The translations under genes were made by a program, and so were the position numbers. A model generated the notes under the pieces. It was not told the origin of the DNA. It was given only the letters and a program-made list of their open reading frames with translations, and did no database searches. Below are positions 6,862-15,620 of a stretch of 50,247 nucleotides of DNA, in pieces. Origin of the DNA: Clostridia bacterium. Its GTDB lineage: Bacteria; Bacillota; Clostridia; Christensenellales; UBA3700. Each line of letters begins with the position of its first letter. Position 1 is the first letter of the stretch. The DNA is taken from NCBI GenBank assembly GCA_029060025.1, contig JAIDUV010000037.1:65587-115833 (forward strand), in the 5' to 3' direction.

Positions 6862-7374
6862 ATGGGCAAAAGCAAAGCGGTAAAGACCGTATTCATCATT
6901 GTGTTGGTACTAGTGGTACTGGCCGGGGCAGTTGGAGCAACGACAGTTCTCCTTAAGCGCAACAATGCAGAGGACAATGCGCCAATCAAAATCGTCATAG
7001 ACAATTTTGAGTTAGGACGAATGAATTCTAATGCTTACACTGTTCTGTGTCTTCCAGATACTTATTCTCGTATTTCAAGTAGTCTTGAAAAGAATGGATA
7101 CTTTGATATTGAAGTTGAGGTAAAGGGGATTGAGGAAGATCTGACTTGGGATATGTTGTTTTATTCTGGCGCAACTGAAATTGGGAAAAAGAACGTCACT
7201 TTTACTGTAGATGATGAAAACAGTCATAAAGTTGTAATTACGATAAAGTCCTTAGATAGCGAAATTTGGAGAGATTGTCGTCTTATCGCAAGAGGAAGCG
7301 AGAGTTCCTCTGCTATAAATTTGTCCATCAGTTCTTTTGAGAATTTATTTGGTGATTCTGTGTCGTTAATTTGA
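6862..7374 (+). CDS. Membrane-anchored phage protein, 170 aa (virion/assembly candidate)
   Basis: First gene after P2, ATG at 6862 with GAGGT upstream. Residues 7-30 are an uncleaved-looking membrane segment (VFIIVLVLVVLAGAVGATTV) after a basic N-terminus, followed by LLKRN and a beta-rich exported domain of about 135 residues. The layout resembles that of the protein at 9605: short cytoplasmic end, one membrane segment, extracellular beta domain. A minor coat or assembly protein is inferred from the operon. No family is recognised. Confidence 0.6.
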   Translation: MGKSKAVKTVFIIVLVLVVLAGAVGATTVLLKRNNAEDNAPIKIVIDNFELGRMNSNAYTVLCLPDTYSRISSSLEKNGYFDIEVEVKGIEEDLTWDMLFYSGATEIGKKNVTFTVDDENSHKVVITIKSLDSEIWRDCRLIARGSESSSAINLSISSFENLFGDSVSLI

Positions 7375-7385
7375 GGGGTGACAAA

Positions 7386-9608
7386 ATGAAGAGCAGTGTA
7401 CAACAATACGTATCAATATTTTTGGTAGTATGCCTATTTGTTTTTTTTGGAGTAGGCATAGCAAGTGACGGCTTTACTGACTTTGACGTATTTAAGCCAA
7501 TGCCTGTTGCTACGACAGCGGAAGTGGAAGTTGAAGACTGTTCTTCAGCGCCGACGTCGACGTCAGATCAAGTCGAGCCAATTACGTGGCAAAATGAGCG
7601 AGTTGAGTATGAATTTGCGCTTGCGTCGGGAGATATAAAATCTGACGCAGGCTTTTCTATTTCAGATGAAGGTATATTTAGTCTTTATAATGAAAATTAC
7701 TATATTGAATTGGCGGAGTCCGGCAGATACCAAAGTATTTATTTGCGTATGCGTGGAGGTTGGGGATCTCCGTCAATTCCTTTGGAAGAAGTGTCTGACG
7801 TTAAATCTTTTAATTTGGTAAGGGAGATATGTAAGCGCAATATACGTGCAAATAAGTATTTTGATACCGAATCTGATATTCCTACTTGGACAATAGAATT
7901 ATGCGCTGATTCTACTTCCGGCAATACTAGTAGACTTGGAGACGTATCTTATTCAGTTAGTTTTAATTTTTTGGATAGGGTATCTGTAACGGACGCACGT
8001 TTGGTAACGCCTGTTGTCGAGGACGGCTATGTGTTTGACGGTTGGTATAGTAATTCGGATTTTGCAGTTGAAAATTATATAGGCGGTGTCCTGCCAAGTA
8101 AAAACTCTGGCAAATTTTTCTACTATGTAGATGTTCTACCTGTAGCGAGAATTGAGCCTGCTGTAACTGTTACTTTTGTTTCCGGGGAGACGCCGAGAAC
8201 TTTGTCGTGTGCTGTAGGGACGACGTTGTCGACAATCAATAGTTTTTCTTCAGAGAAAATTATGGAAGAAGTCAACGTATTGCCTGACGGTTACTTCTAT
8301 GTTACAGAGACTGGCAACGTATTACGTAAAGGGGGTGCGACGGCTTTAGTGATTAATCAAGATATTATTTTGACGTTAGCAGTAGATAAAACTTTTGTAA
8401 CTTTGTCTTTTTATAATGACGGAGATTTGTTTTATGAATGCGACTTTGAATTAAATACTTATTTGTATCTTGAGACTATACCTGTTCCCACTAAGCCGGG
8501 ATATGAATTTATAGGGTGGCATTATGTGTCAGATGGCTCTTTATTTACTGGAGGCACTTTGAGAGAAAATGCTAGTCTTTCTGCAAAATTTGTTCGTAAA
8601 AATTATACTTTTACTTACGTGTTGACGGAAGGTTTTTTATTTACTGACGGTACAACGGTTAAGCCTGTAAGTGGTTATTATTGTGATATTTCTGCAGTTC
8701 CGTTGCATTGTGAATTGTCCAACTCTGACGGCGTCTTGTATCAAGCAAAGTGGGTGCGTGAGGACGGAACGGAGTACGATTTTAGTCAGCCGGTATATTC
8801 TGACGTTACATTGTACTCTAAGTGGGTTAGGGTGACGTATAAAGTGTCTTATTATAAATATCCTGAAACGTCGTCTTATGACAGCGCAATGAAGACTGTC
8901 ACTTATTATCCAGGTGAAGTAGTAAATTATGAGCGAGATACTGCTGAATATCAAAAGCCAGGTTACATATTAACTTTATTTGTTCACTCTTATTATGCTT
9001 CTGATGAGCATACTGAATATGATTATAGTCCATTGTCAGATAACGTATATTTAGACGTTTGTTATGAGATTATCAATTATACGATAAATTTTTATAGAGA
9101 TTTAGACAAGCCATTTAAAAGTGTAACGCTTACTTGTGAAGATAATATAACATTGCCGTATCTTGCTTTTATTCCTGGCTACGATTTTCTAGGTTGGTTT
9201 TATCAAGACGGAAGTCCGTTTGATGAAAACGCTGTAATTTTATCAGACTTGAACTTGTACGCCAAGTGGCAGATTCAAAGAAAAACGGTTACTCTTGTGT
9301 CCGGCGGAGAAGTTCAAGATGCTTTTGAAGTAGATTATGGAACATCCTTGAACGACGTTCTTAAGCAAATCAATTATAAGAATTATAACGTGGTCTCGTT
9401 CAGCGCTGATGGCTTTACCAACGAAAATTGTTTTGTCGCAGATGTCTTCTTTGAAGTTGCTCAAATGGATAAGCACGACAGCATTATAAATACGCTTAAG
9501 AATAAGTGGAAAATTGTAGTCGGTATTATTGCCGGTGTTTTGTTGCTTATTGTTATAGTAAGCATTATGTCAAAGTCAAAGAAGAAGTATGTGAGGAAAA
9601 GAAAATGA
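7386..9608 (+). CDS. Large surface/virion-tip protein with Listeria-Bacteroides repeats, 740 aa
   Basis: ATG at 7386 with GAGGGGTG upstream. Domains in order: signal or anchor segment (about residues 8-28, YVSIFLVVCLFVFFGVGIAS), an N-terminal beta-rich domain of about 190 residues, then several repeats of the InlB/Flg_new (Listeria-Bacteroides) type, seen as GYVFDGWY, GYEFIGWH and GYDFLGWF, with TLYSKW and NLYAKW ends. A C-terminal membrane helix (WKIVVGIIAGVLLLIVIVSI) and a basic tail (SKSKKKYVRKRK) close the protein. This topology matches filamentous-phage pIII-type adsorption proteins, and repeats of this family occur in surface adhesins. Receptor-binding tip protein is the inferred role. 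Confidence 0.7.
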   Translation: MKSSVQQYVSIFLVVCLFVFFGVGIASDGFTDFDVFKPMPVATTAEVEVEDCSSAPTSTSDQVEPITWQNERVEYEFALASGDIKSDAGFSISDEGIFSLYNENYYIELAESGRYQSIYLRMRGGWGSPSIPLEEVSDVKSFNLVREICKRNIRANKYFDTESDIPTWTIELCADSTSGNTSRLGDVSYSVSFNFLDRVSVTDARLVTPVVEDGYVFDGWYSNSDFAVENYIGGVLPSKNSGKFFYYVDVLPVARIEPAVTVTFVSGETPRTLSCAVGTTLSTINSFSSEKIMEEVNVLPDGYFYVTETGNVLRKGGATALVINQDIILTLAVDKTFVTLSFYNDGDLFYECDFELNTYLYLETIPVPTKPGYEFIGWHYVSDGSLFTGGTLRENASLSAKFVRKNYTFTYVLTEGFLFTDGTTVKPVSGYYCDISAVPLHCELSNSDGVLYQAKWVREDGTEYDFSQPVYSDVTLYSKWVRVTYKVSYYKYPETSSYDSAMKTVTYYPGEVVNYERDTAEYQKPGYILTLFVHSYYASDEHTEYDYSPLSDNVYLDVCYEIINYTINFYRDLDKPFKSVTLTCEDNITLPYLAFIPGYDFLGWFYQDGSPFDENAVILSDLNLYAKWQIQRKTVTLVSGGEVQDAFEVDYGTSLNDVLKQINYKNYNVVSFSADGFTNENCFVADVFFEVAQMDKHDSIINTLKNKWKIVVGIIAGVLLLIVIVSIMSKSKKKYVRKRK

Positions 9609-10162
9609 GAGTGTCTAAAGTTATTTCAATAATAGTTTATATCCTTATTGCTGTCGTTCTTCTTGGAGTGGTCGGCTTGTTTATCGGTTATTTGAGTAAC
9701 GGACAAAAGAGTTTTTATATTCAGAGTGGGTCGAATAAGATTTATAAGGATCAAGAGACGTTTGAGTTTAGCGAGACCGAATATAATATCTTTTACGTAA
9801 AGAATAGTTTGGGTTTCACTGATGAGCAGGCAAGCGATATGGATTATTCAGTTAAAGTGGTGCTTTGTCCAACAAAGTTTGCAGAGCAAGATTTTACTTC
9901 TTATATAGTAGATGATCATTCTTACTCTTTGGTTGAGTTAGATATTACGGATTACTTTGATATTCTTCAAGAGGGAGACAGGTTTTTATTTAAATTAAAC
10001 TCGTCTTTGACGCTTAATCTGTTGCTTGGTAATTATCACAATGTCGCTACTATAGAAAATCTTCCACAGATTGATTTGTATAGTGATACGTATTTGTCCT
10101 TAGTTGTTTTTAATAACGCAGACGACAGCGTCATCAAAATGGGTATAGTGAGGGGAATTTAA
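9605..10162 (+). CDS. Membrane-anchored phage protein, 185 aa (virion/assembly candidate)
   Basis: The start ATG at 9605 overlaps the previous stop (ATGA). A longer in-frame reading from 9506 runs inside the upstream gene and is not used. Residues 5-30 form a membrane segment (VISIIVYILIAVVLLGVVGLFI), followed by an exported domain of about 155 residues with several beta-strand patterns and no cysteine pair typical of adhesins. Size and topology parallel the protein at 6862. It is translationally coupled to the tip-protein candidate and probably acts with it. Confidence 0.6.
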   Translation: MRVSKVISIIVYILIAVVLLGVVGLFIGYLSNGQKSFYIQSGSNKIYKDQETFEFSETEYNIFYVKNSLGFTDEQASDMDYSVKVVLCPTKFAEQDFTSYIVDDHSYSLVELDITDYFDILQEGDRFLFKLNSSLTLNLLLGNYHNVATIENLPQIDLYSDTYLSLVVFNNADDSVIKMGIVRGI

Positions 10163-10163
10163 A

Positions 10164-12101
10164 ATGAGCAGAAACAAAATATTGAAAAATAGTGTAAATT
10201 TCTTAATTTTTATCGCTGTCTTTTTGGTAGCGGTATTGTGCTTCTATCCTGGAGAAGTCGCTAGCGCAGTGGCAGTTCCGTCGTTTGAGAGTTCGGCTGT
10301 CTTGGATGACCTTGAGGGTATGACTATTGACGGCAAAGTTTTTAATCAGACCGACTATCCTAAAGATCCGTACGGTAAGATTTCTGCAGTGACTTTTGTA
10401 GAGTATTGTTTTTCTCAATATGCAAATGCATTGGGGAATTACGGTTTATTTATATATTTAAATAACTCGTCGTTGACAAAGATAGATGATAATCACGTTT
10501 TAAATAAAATTTCAATGGCAATTGAGTTTAACGAAAACGATATGCCGTCAAGGTATAAAAAGTTTAGTTTGAAATTTTGTAGTAAGAGCGCGGATTGTCA
10601 ATTTTATAAGTATAAAATAATTGATAATGAGAATGAGATCCTACGTGTAGTTGAAAATTATGCTAAGAGCCACGGTGGACAGCGAAATTATTATGTAGGC
10701 GAAGTAGAGTTGTTAAAGATAGGTGATTACAAAGCCTCAGAATATAATGTTGGCAGACAATATGTCTATGAAGGTTTTGCAAAAGGCTACGGAGATAGTG
10801 ATAATTTTCCGTTGCTAATGACATCATTGGGTATTAAAACTATACAAACGGATTTGCACTATGCTTTTTATCGTCCTGATGGTGAGAGTAGCGCAGGTAA
10901 TTACACTCAACATCAATTAAATAGCGTTTATTTTAGTGTGCCAGATACTTATGTTGAAGAATATGGCTTGCTTTCGGCAGTGCATATGGAGTGGTATGAA
11001 TATTTAACTAAAGAAATCTTAGTTTTAGGCAACGATTCTATCTATGATACTTTTAAATCTATTTTGAATTTGAGTAAAGATGATGCAATGAGTTTAACAA
11101 AATATGGTTTTACAGTCCATACGGATAGTATGTCGACTTGGTATTCGGGCGTAAGCGCTTATTATAATTTGGGAGCCTTTTATAGTTATATGTATGATTT
11201 TAGTGGCGAGATTGATGTTTTAAAATATTTGTTTTCTTCTAATGGCGTAGAAGCAAAAGATTATTCTGTTTCGTCAGGCGACTTGTTGGAGTATATACAA
11301 AAATTTGAAGGTAGTGGGGAACTCATAAACGGCAAATATTATAAAGAACTTTTTGAAGATTATGTTGGAGAAGGTCGTAAGATTGGTTATAATGACTTGA
11401 CCGTGCAGGCAGATGATAAATTCTCATTGACAAGTTATAAACTTGATCAAAATTGGTTTAAAAAGTTATTTGGTATAAAAGATTATAATTTGACTGTATT
11501 TGATGAGATAGACGGTATAGTACGTGTGACGTCAAAAGATTTAGTAGGCTCAAAAAGTGCTGTTTGTTCAAAGTTGTACATAGACGAGAGTAATTATGAT
11601 GATTTTATGCGTTATTATAATGAGATTCAGCAAGGCTCTGAAAAGCGTAGTGTATATTTATTGCGTTATGCTGTAACTGATTATTATTCAGTTCCAGTAA
11701 CGATTGTAGAGAGATTAACCGAGGGGGTGCACGGCTTGACTAATTATTTGGGAAAGGTTGACGAAAATGCTTATATGTCACGTCAAGCAGCCTTTTTGGA
11801 TTTAGATTTGATAGACGTTACTTTTAGAGATAAAGAAGGTGTTGAAACTGTTATACCTGTTGTTGCAAGTCCTATTGACGGCATAGGTAGTGTTACCGGG
11901 CCTGTCAATGACCTTAATGGTGTAGATTGGAAAAAGATTGTTGCTTTTATTTTAGGCTTGATAATTATCATAATTCTTTTGATAATCTTTGCGCCAATAC
12001 TTCCATATATCTTAAGAGCGATTCTTTGGATAGTTTTGATTCCGTTCAAGTTGATTGCAGGGATATTTAAGGCAATAAAGAATAAGTCAAAGCGGGAGTA
12101 G
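10164..12101 (+). CDS. Large exported, C-terminally anchored phage protein, 645 aa
   Basis: It begins 1 bp after the previous gene, with GAGGGGA upstream. Residues 1-37 look like a cleavable signal peptide (basic SRNKILKNS, hydrophobic core, ending ASA before VAVPSF). The mature part is about 550 residues without recognisable repeats. The C-terminus has a strong membrane helix (about residues 591-611, VAFILGLIIIIILLIIFAPI), a second hydrophobic stretch (ILRAILWIVLIPFKLIAGIF) and a basic end (KNKSKRE). A virion minor protein, perhaps of pIII or pVI type, is inferred from topology and operon. No family is recognised. Confidence 0.6.
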   Translation: MSRNKILKNSVNFLIFIAVFLVAVLCFYPGEVASAVAVPSFESSAVLDDLEGMTIDGKVFNQTDYPKDPYGKISAVTFVEYCFSQYANALGNYGLFIYLNNSSLTKIDDNHVLNKISMAIEFNENDMPSRYKKFSLKFCSKSADCQFYKYKIIDNENEILRVVENYAKSHGGQRNYYVGEVELLKIGDYKASEYNVGRQYVYEGFAKGYGDSDNFPLLMTSLGIKTIQTDLHYAFYRPDGESSAGNYTQHQLNSVYFSVPDTYVEEYGLLSAVHMEWYEYLTKEILVLGNDSIYDTFKSILNLSKDDAMSLTKYGFTVHTDSMSTWYSGVSAYYNLGAFYSYMYDFSGEIDVLKYLFSSNGVEAKDYSVSSGDLLEYIQKFEGSGELINGKYYKELFEDYVGEGRKIGYNDLTVQADDKFSLTSYKLDQNWFKKLFGIKDYNLTVFDEIDGIVRVTSKDLVGSKSAVCSKLYIDESNYDDFMRYYNEIQQGSEKRSVYLLRYAVTDYYSVPVTIVERLTEGVHGLTNYLGKVDENAYMSRQAAFLDLDLIDVTFRDKEGVETVIPVVASPIDGIGSVTGPVNDLNGVDWKKIVAFILGLIIIIILLIIFAPILPYILRAILWIVLIPFKLIAGIFKAIKNKSKRE

Positions 12102-12107
12102 CGGTCA

Positions 12108-12278
12108 ATGAAGAATAAGCAAAAGCAAGAAAATAAGGGCTTGGAGCGACTTGAAAAAGCGTTTCGAGCCTCGTCGGTAATCTTTCATATATTATTGTTT
12201 ATCGGCGGCGTCGTAATGGTATCATTTTTGATATGGCTGTGCGTCAATATAGGCGTATGGGTAAAATTAGGACTATAG
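12108..12278 (+). CDS. Small single-span membrane protein, 56 aa (coat-protein candidate)
   Basis: A short frame from ATG 12108, with GGGAG about 11 nt upstream, 6 bp after the previous stop. It has a polar, amphipathic N-terminus rich in Lys, Gln and Glu (MKNKQKQENKGLERLEKAFR), then a membrane segment of about 24 residues (VIFHILLFIGGVVMVSFLIW), and a short end WVKLGL. Size and organisation (helical charged half plus one membrane span) match inovirus coat proteins, although the charge order differs from classical coats, which are acidic first and basic last. Major coat or small cap protein (pVII/pIX type) are the alternatives. Confidence 0.55.
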   Translation: MKNKQKQENKGLERLEKAFRASSVIFHILLFIGGVVMVSFLIWLCVNIGVWVKLGL

Positions 12279-12295
12279 AAAAGTGAGGTAATAAA

Positions 12296-12745
12296 ATGGG
12301 TAAGAAATTTAAGTGTAAGTCAGAGGAACAGAAGAGAGCAATTAAGGCAAGTTATGCTAGAAAGGCAGAACGAGAAAAAAAACAGATTGTCAAGAAGACA
12401 GATCAGTTTCCTAAAAAATTTCCGTTTTGGGCTAGATTTAAGCCAAATAAGAATAGGCCTACATTGGTTATTGATGAGGAAAAGGTTAAACGGAAAAATT
12501 CGGATATTATAGATGATTGTTTTGTACATAGAGAATCTATTCACGGAAGTGATAAAAATAGGAAGTATATAGAATCGAAAGATTATGAGGAAATTTATCC
12601 AAATCCGGATCCTAATGATCCTGATCCTATGTATTTGAAACGTCCTCAAAAAGATCTTAAAAATAAGTTTTCTTTGATTGGTAAAAATTTCAATATGCCG
12701 GAAAATTTGAAAAAGAGATACGAGGGTAATAATAATAAAAAATAA
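12296..12745 (+). CDS. Highly basic soluble phage protein, 149 aa
   Basis: ATG at 12296 with GTGAGGT upstream, in the structural operon. The N-terminal 60 residues are extremely basic (MGKKFKCKSEEQKRAIKASY, then KAEREKKQIVKK), there is no membrane segment, and the C-terminal half contains a Pro/Asp run (YPNPDPNDPDPMYLKRP). Such composition suits binding to the phage ssDNA or to acidic protein tails during assembly. This is inference, and no family is recognised. Confidence 0.55.
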   Translation: MGKKFKCKSEEQKRAIKASYARKAEREKKQIVKKTDQFPKKFPFWARFKPNKNRPTLVIDEEKVKRKNSDIIDDCFVHRESIHGSDKNRKYIESKDYEEIYPNPDPNDPDPMYLKRPQKDLKNKFSLIGKNFNMPENLKKRYEGNNNKK

Positions 12746-12818
12746 AAAAGAGCCGCAATACGTCCTTTCGACAATGTCCTTGTGTAACAAGGTTAAAGCA
12801 ACTCTTTATATGTATAAT
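12746..12818 (+). promoter_or_regulatory. Structured intergenic element followed by a possible promoter
   Basis: AAAAGAG (12746-12752) can pair with CTCTTT (12802-12807), enclosing a hairpin CCTTG/CAAGG (12778-12792). This is just after the stop of the basic-protein gene and may terminate or process the structural transcript. TATAAT at 12813-12818 could be the -10 of a separate promoter for the 30-aa gene and the ATPase, but no good -35 is seen. A single readthrough transcript with RNA processing is equally possible. Confidence 0.4.
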
Positions 12819-12864
12819 ACAATAAAATCTTTTTGTTGTCAATTAAAAAATGGGGAATTTTAAA

Positions 12865-12957
12865 ATGAAAAATTTTAAAGCAATCGTAGGAATGATTATA
12901 GGAATATTAGGCGTATTCGTAATAGGCTATTTCTTTTACGTGGGAGTTAGGATATGA
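12865..12957 (+). CDS. Very small membrane protein, 30 aa (coat/cap-protein candidate)
   Basis: ATG at 12865, preceded by GGGGA about 8 nt upstream, gives 30 residues: basic start MKNFK, one glycine-containing hydrophobic helix (AIVGMIIGILGVFVIGYFFY), end VGVRI. Its stop overlaps the ATG of the Zot-like ATPase (ATGA), so the two are translationally coupled. Filamentous phages encode similarly small proteins (pVII, pIX of about 32 aa) as well as short coat proteins next to gene I. Whether it is the major coat or a cap protein cannot be told from sequence. Confidence 0.6.
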   Translation: MKNFKAIVGMIIGILGVFVIGYFFYVGVRI

Positions 12958-15104
12958 TATGGCTTAAAGATCTCAAGCGAATAAATTATCGTGATTTTCT
13001 TTGTATTGCAATCACTATAGCATTTGTTATAGTGACTTGTGTATGTTTTAAAAATTCTATCTTGAGATTGTGGGACGGTCTTAAGGATCTTTTTTATTCG
13101 ATTTGTTATTATTTTAGTGAACTCTTTGGACTTAGCAATGGTATCAAGGCAACAGTCAATCAGATTCCAGATCATTCGCCAACAATCGATTTTCCGTCGA
13201 CTTCAGAGCAGTTTGACAGCAAGTGGGATTTGTTTTTTAATAGTTTCGTCTCTAAAGAGAGTTTTCTTGGGTATATAGATTTTTGTGGTAATTTGCTTTT
13301 GAATATCTTGTTTATTGTTCTTGTTGCCATCGTTCCACTCGTATTAGTTGCAGTATTTCTTTTTAAAAGATACTTTAAAGTACAAAATAATAATTACAAT
13401 AAAGACAGTAAGCCGCTTAAAATCTTTAAGCGGTTAAGCCTTAAGACGTATCAGCCGCTAAAGCGTTTTGTTTTTACGTTTCTTTGTTTTATACAAGTTA
13501 GGTGGATATATCTCTTGATATGGTGTCTTTTATGGGCGTTGAATTTTAATCTGATAACAATTCTTATTGAGTTTGTATCGTGGTATTTATATGTAATAGT
13601 GTCTTTTGACTTTGGCAGTATTTTCGTTCAGATACATAAACTTGTTTTAGATTTGAAGACAATATTCGATATTATTCCGATATGGGTTGTTATACCTGTC
13701 GTATTGGTCTTTATTTATAATTTTTCTTTGAACGTTGGCTATTCACGCTTGTATCATAATGAGCGCCGTAATCGAGGTTTTTTGAATATTTTGGGAGTGG
13801 TTGCTATCTGTTATGGACCAATGGGTTGCGGTAAGACGACGCAGATCTCGGATATGGCCTTATCTACAGAGATCCAGTTTCGCGACGACGCTTTTAAAAT
13901 TATAATTGAGACTGATATGCACTTTCCTTATTTTCCTTGGATAAACTTTGAGAGGGCATTGCGTCGGTTGGTTTTGTGTGGTTTAGTCTATGATCTTTAT
14001 AGTTGTAGAAAGTGGGTAAGACGTTATCGACGTCTCTTTTATGAGCGTCCGGGCACAATTCGTCTTTTTGGCTATGACTATGCTCGATATGGACTTGAGT
14101 ACAATAATAACCTTTATATGCAAAATTTGTGGGACGCCCTCGAAGACTACGCTTGCGCTTATTTTATTTATACAGTGCAGTCTTCGTTGTTGATTTCAAA
14201 TTACTCTATACGAGAGGACAATCTAATGTCAGATCTAGGCAATTTTCCGCTTTGGAATACAGATTTTTTTCGTAAGGATAGTAGGCTTATAGATAGTTAT
14301 TCGAGGCACGCTCATATCTTGGATCAAGATATGTTAAGGCTCGGTAAGATAATGCTTGAGAAAAATCCAAACCGAAATGCTTTTGGTTTTGGTATCTATG
14401 TTATTTCTGAGATTGATAAGGAACGTAAAAACTCCAAGACGCAAACTTGCAAGATTGACGACACTGCCTGCAATCAAAAAAATGATATGTTTAACGTACT
14501 GCTTAAGATGAGCCGGCACGCTTGTGTCGTTGCAAATAGGGTATTTGTAAGAATATACGCTGACCTTCAGAGACCAACGAGCCTTGAGGCGGACGGTTTG
14601 GAACTCGGCACAATAATCAATATAGCAGATAAAAGTGATATGACATTGTTGTTGCCTTGGTGGTCACCATTTTACGTCTTTGATTTAGTATTAGGCGCGA
14701 TAAAGAGCCGTTTTGAAAATCTTTATACGAAGTATCGATACAACAGATCGGATAACACTTTGTTTATGTATATCTTTAAGACTGTGGTCGTAAAGTTGGG
14801 GCATTATTCAGAGCGAATAACTAATTTGTTCAATTGTCAGACTTTGGTATTGGAACTTGAGAGCGGACGACAGGACGGTAAAGTAAAAGAGTATAGATAT
14901 TACCGTATGCCTAAAAAGATATACTCGAAGAGGTTTTCGACGAATTGCTTGAGCGGAATATTCGAAGCAAGAGCAGAGTATAATCACGTCGGTATCGACG
15001 ACTTGTCAGAGTATGCGGACATTATGGCGAGCAACGCAGAATTAGAGCAACAAAACTCTCACTTCCAAGCAGACTTGAAAAAGTATCGAGATAATGCAGC
15101 CTGA
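12954..15104 (+). CDS. Zot/pI-like filamentous phage assembly ATPase, 716 aa
   Basis: The P-loop GPMGCGKT lies at residues 288-295, and a Walker-B-like strand GIYVISEID at 480-488. About 285 residues precede the P-loop and contain four or more hydrophobic segments (about 14-32, 112-137, 183-217 and 240-258). In gene I/Zot proteins of Gram-negative inoviruses the ATPase domain is N-terminal and the membrane span follows it, so here the order is reversed and the membrane part enlarged. The family powers extrusion of phage ssDNA through the inner membrane. Context (small coat candidates upstream, HUH replication gene downstream, no head, tail or terminase genes) supports this role. FtsK/HerA-type conjugation ATPases are the main alternative, but no conjugation gene is present. 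Confidence 0.75.
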   Translation: MIWLKDLKRINYRDFLCIAITIAFVIVTCVCFKNSILRLWDGLKDLFYSICYYFSELFGLSNGIKATVNQIPDHSPTIDFPSTSEQFDSKWDLFFNSFVSKESFLGYIDFCGNLLLNILFIVLVAIVPLVLVAVFLFKRYFKVQNNNYNKDSKPLKIFKRLSLKTYQPLKRFVFTFLCFIQVRWIYLLIWCLLWALNFNLITILIEFVSWYLYVIVSFDFGSIFVQIHKLVLDLKTIFDIIPIWVVIPVVLVFIYNFSLNVGYSRLYHNERRNRGFLNILGVVAICYGPMGCGKTTQISDMALSTEIQFRDDAFKIIIETDMHFPYFPWINFERALRRLVLCGLVYDLYSCRKWVRRYRRLFYERPGTIRLFGYDYARYGLEYNNNLYMQNLWDALEDYACAYFIYTVQSSLLISNYSIREDNLMSDLGNFPLWNTDFFRKDSRLIDSYSRHAHILDQDMLRLGKIMLEKNPNRNAFGFGIYVISEIDKERKNSKTQTCKIDDTACNQKNDMFNVLLKMSRHACVVANRVFVRIYADLQRPTSLEADGLELGTIINIADKSDMTLLLPWWSPFYVFDLVLGAIKSRFENLYTKYRYNRSDNTLFMYIFKTVVVKLGHYSERITNLFNCQTLVLELESGRQDGKVKEYRYYRMPKKIYSKRFSTNCLSGIFEARAEYNHVGIDDLSEYADIMASNAELEQQNSHFQADLKKYRDNAA

Positions 15105-15620
15105 TGACGCTTGAGTGTGACAGTGCCCCCACGAGCAATCTCGCGGTGGGCCGTCACCCAAGCGGCAGGCGCAACGCACGAAACTAAGTGAGAGTTTTGC
15201 TCTTAATGTTAGGCGCCAACGGCGCCCAAGTGTATCGGCGGATTATAGAACACCGGCAGGTGTCCCTATTGAATGAACTAGCGTTAGAGTTACAAGACAG
15301 TCAGAAGAGAGCGGAGCGAACGTAAACGGTCGCTTGAATCCGCCGAACAGATTGAATACAAAAAAGAGAGGTGAAAGCGAACTTGAAGAGAATAAGAAAA
15401 TCAATGAATTAAATTGGGGTGACCGTCCAAGGGGTGTCCCCTAGGACAATTAGAAGTGTTCGCCGAGATGTTAAATAGGGAAGTTTTTTAATTTCTCGGT
15501 GAACACTCAACGCCCTCGAGGGGCGTAAAAAAGCGAGTGGCTCGAGGTTAAGGAATTTTAATTTATACTATAGAATTATTTGACACAGCAATTGAAAAAA
15601 AAATTTAGTAAAGAGGAACT
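15105..15620 (+). other. Structured phage intergenic region (candidate packaging signal and replication origins)
   Basis: 516 bp without a credible gene, GC-richer than its surroundings and packed with hairpins: CGCTTG...CAAGCG enclosing GTGAC...GTCAC and a further stem (15109-15164); GGCGCC-AAC-GGCGCC (15212-15226); ACACC-GGCA-GGTGT (15250-15263); GTCCAAGGGG-TGT-CCCCTAGGAC (15425-15447, one A-A mismatch); a 13-bp stem with one mismatch, GTGTTCGCCGAGA/TCTCGGTGAACAC (15456-15506); and ACGCCC/GGGCGT (15510-15526). It lies between the assembly ATPase and the rolling-circle replication gene. This is where filamentous phages keep the packaging hairpin and the double- and single-strand origins. I could not identify a nick-site consensus. 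Confidence 0.7.

Noticed and set aside
15105..15620. CRISPR array or small coding genes in the structured intergenic region
   Set aside because: The inverted repeats differ from each other and are not regularly spaced direct repeats; no frame has both a ribosome site and reasonable length.
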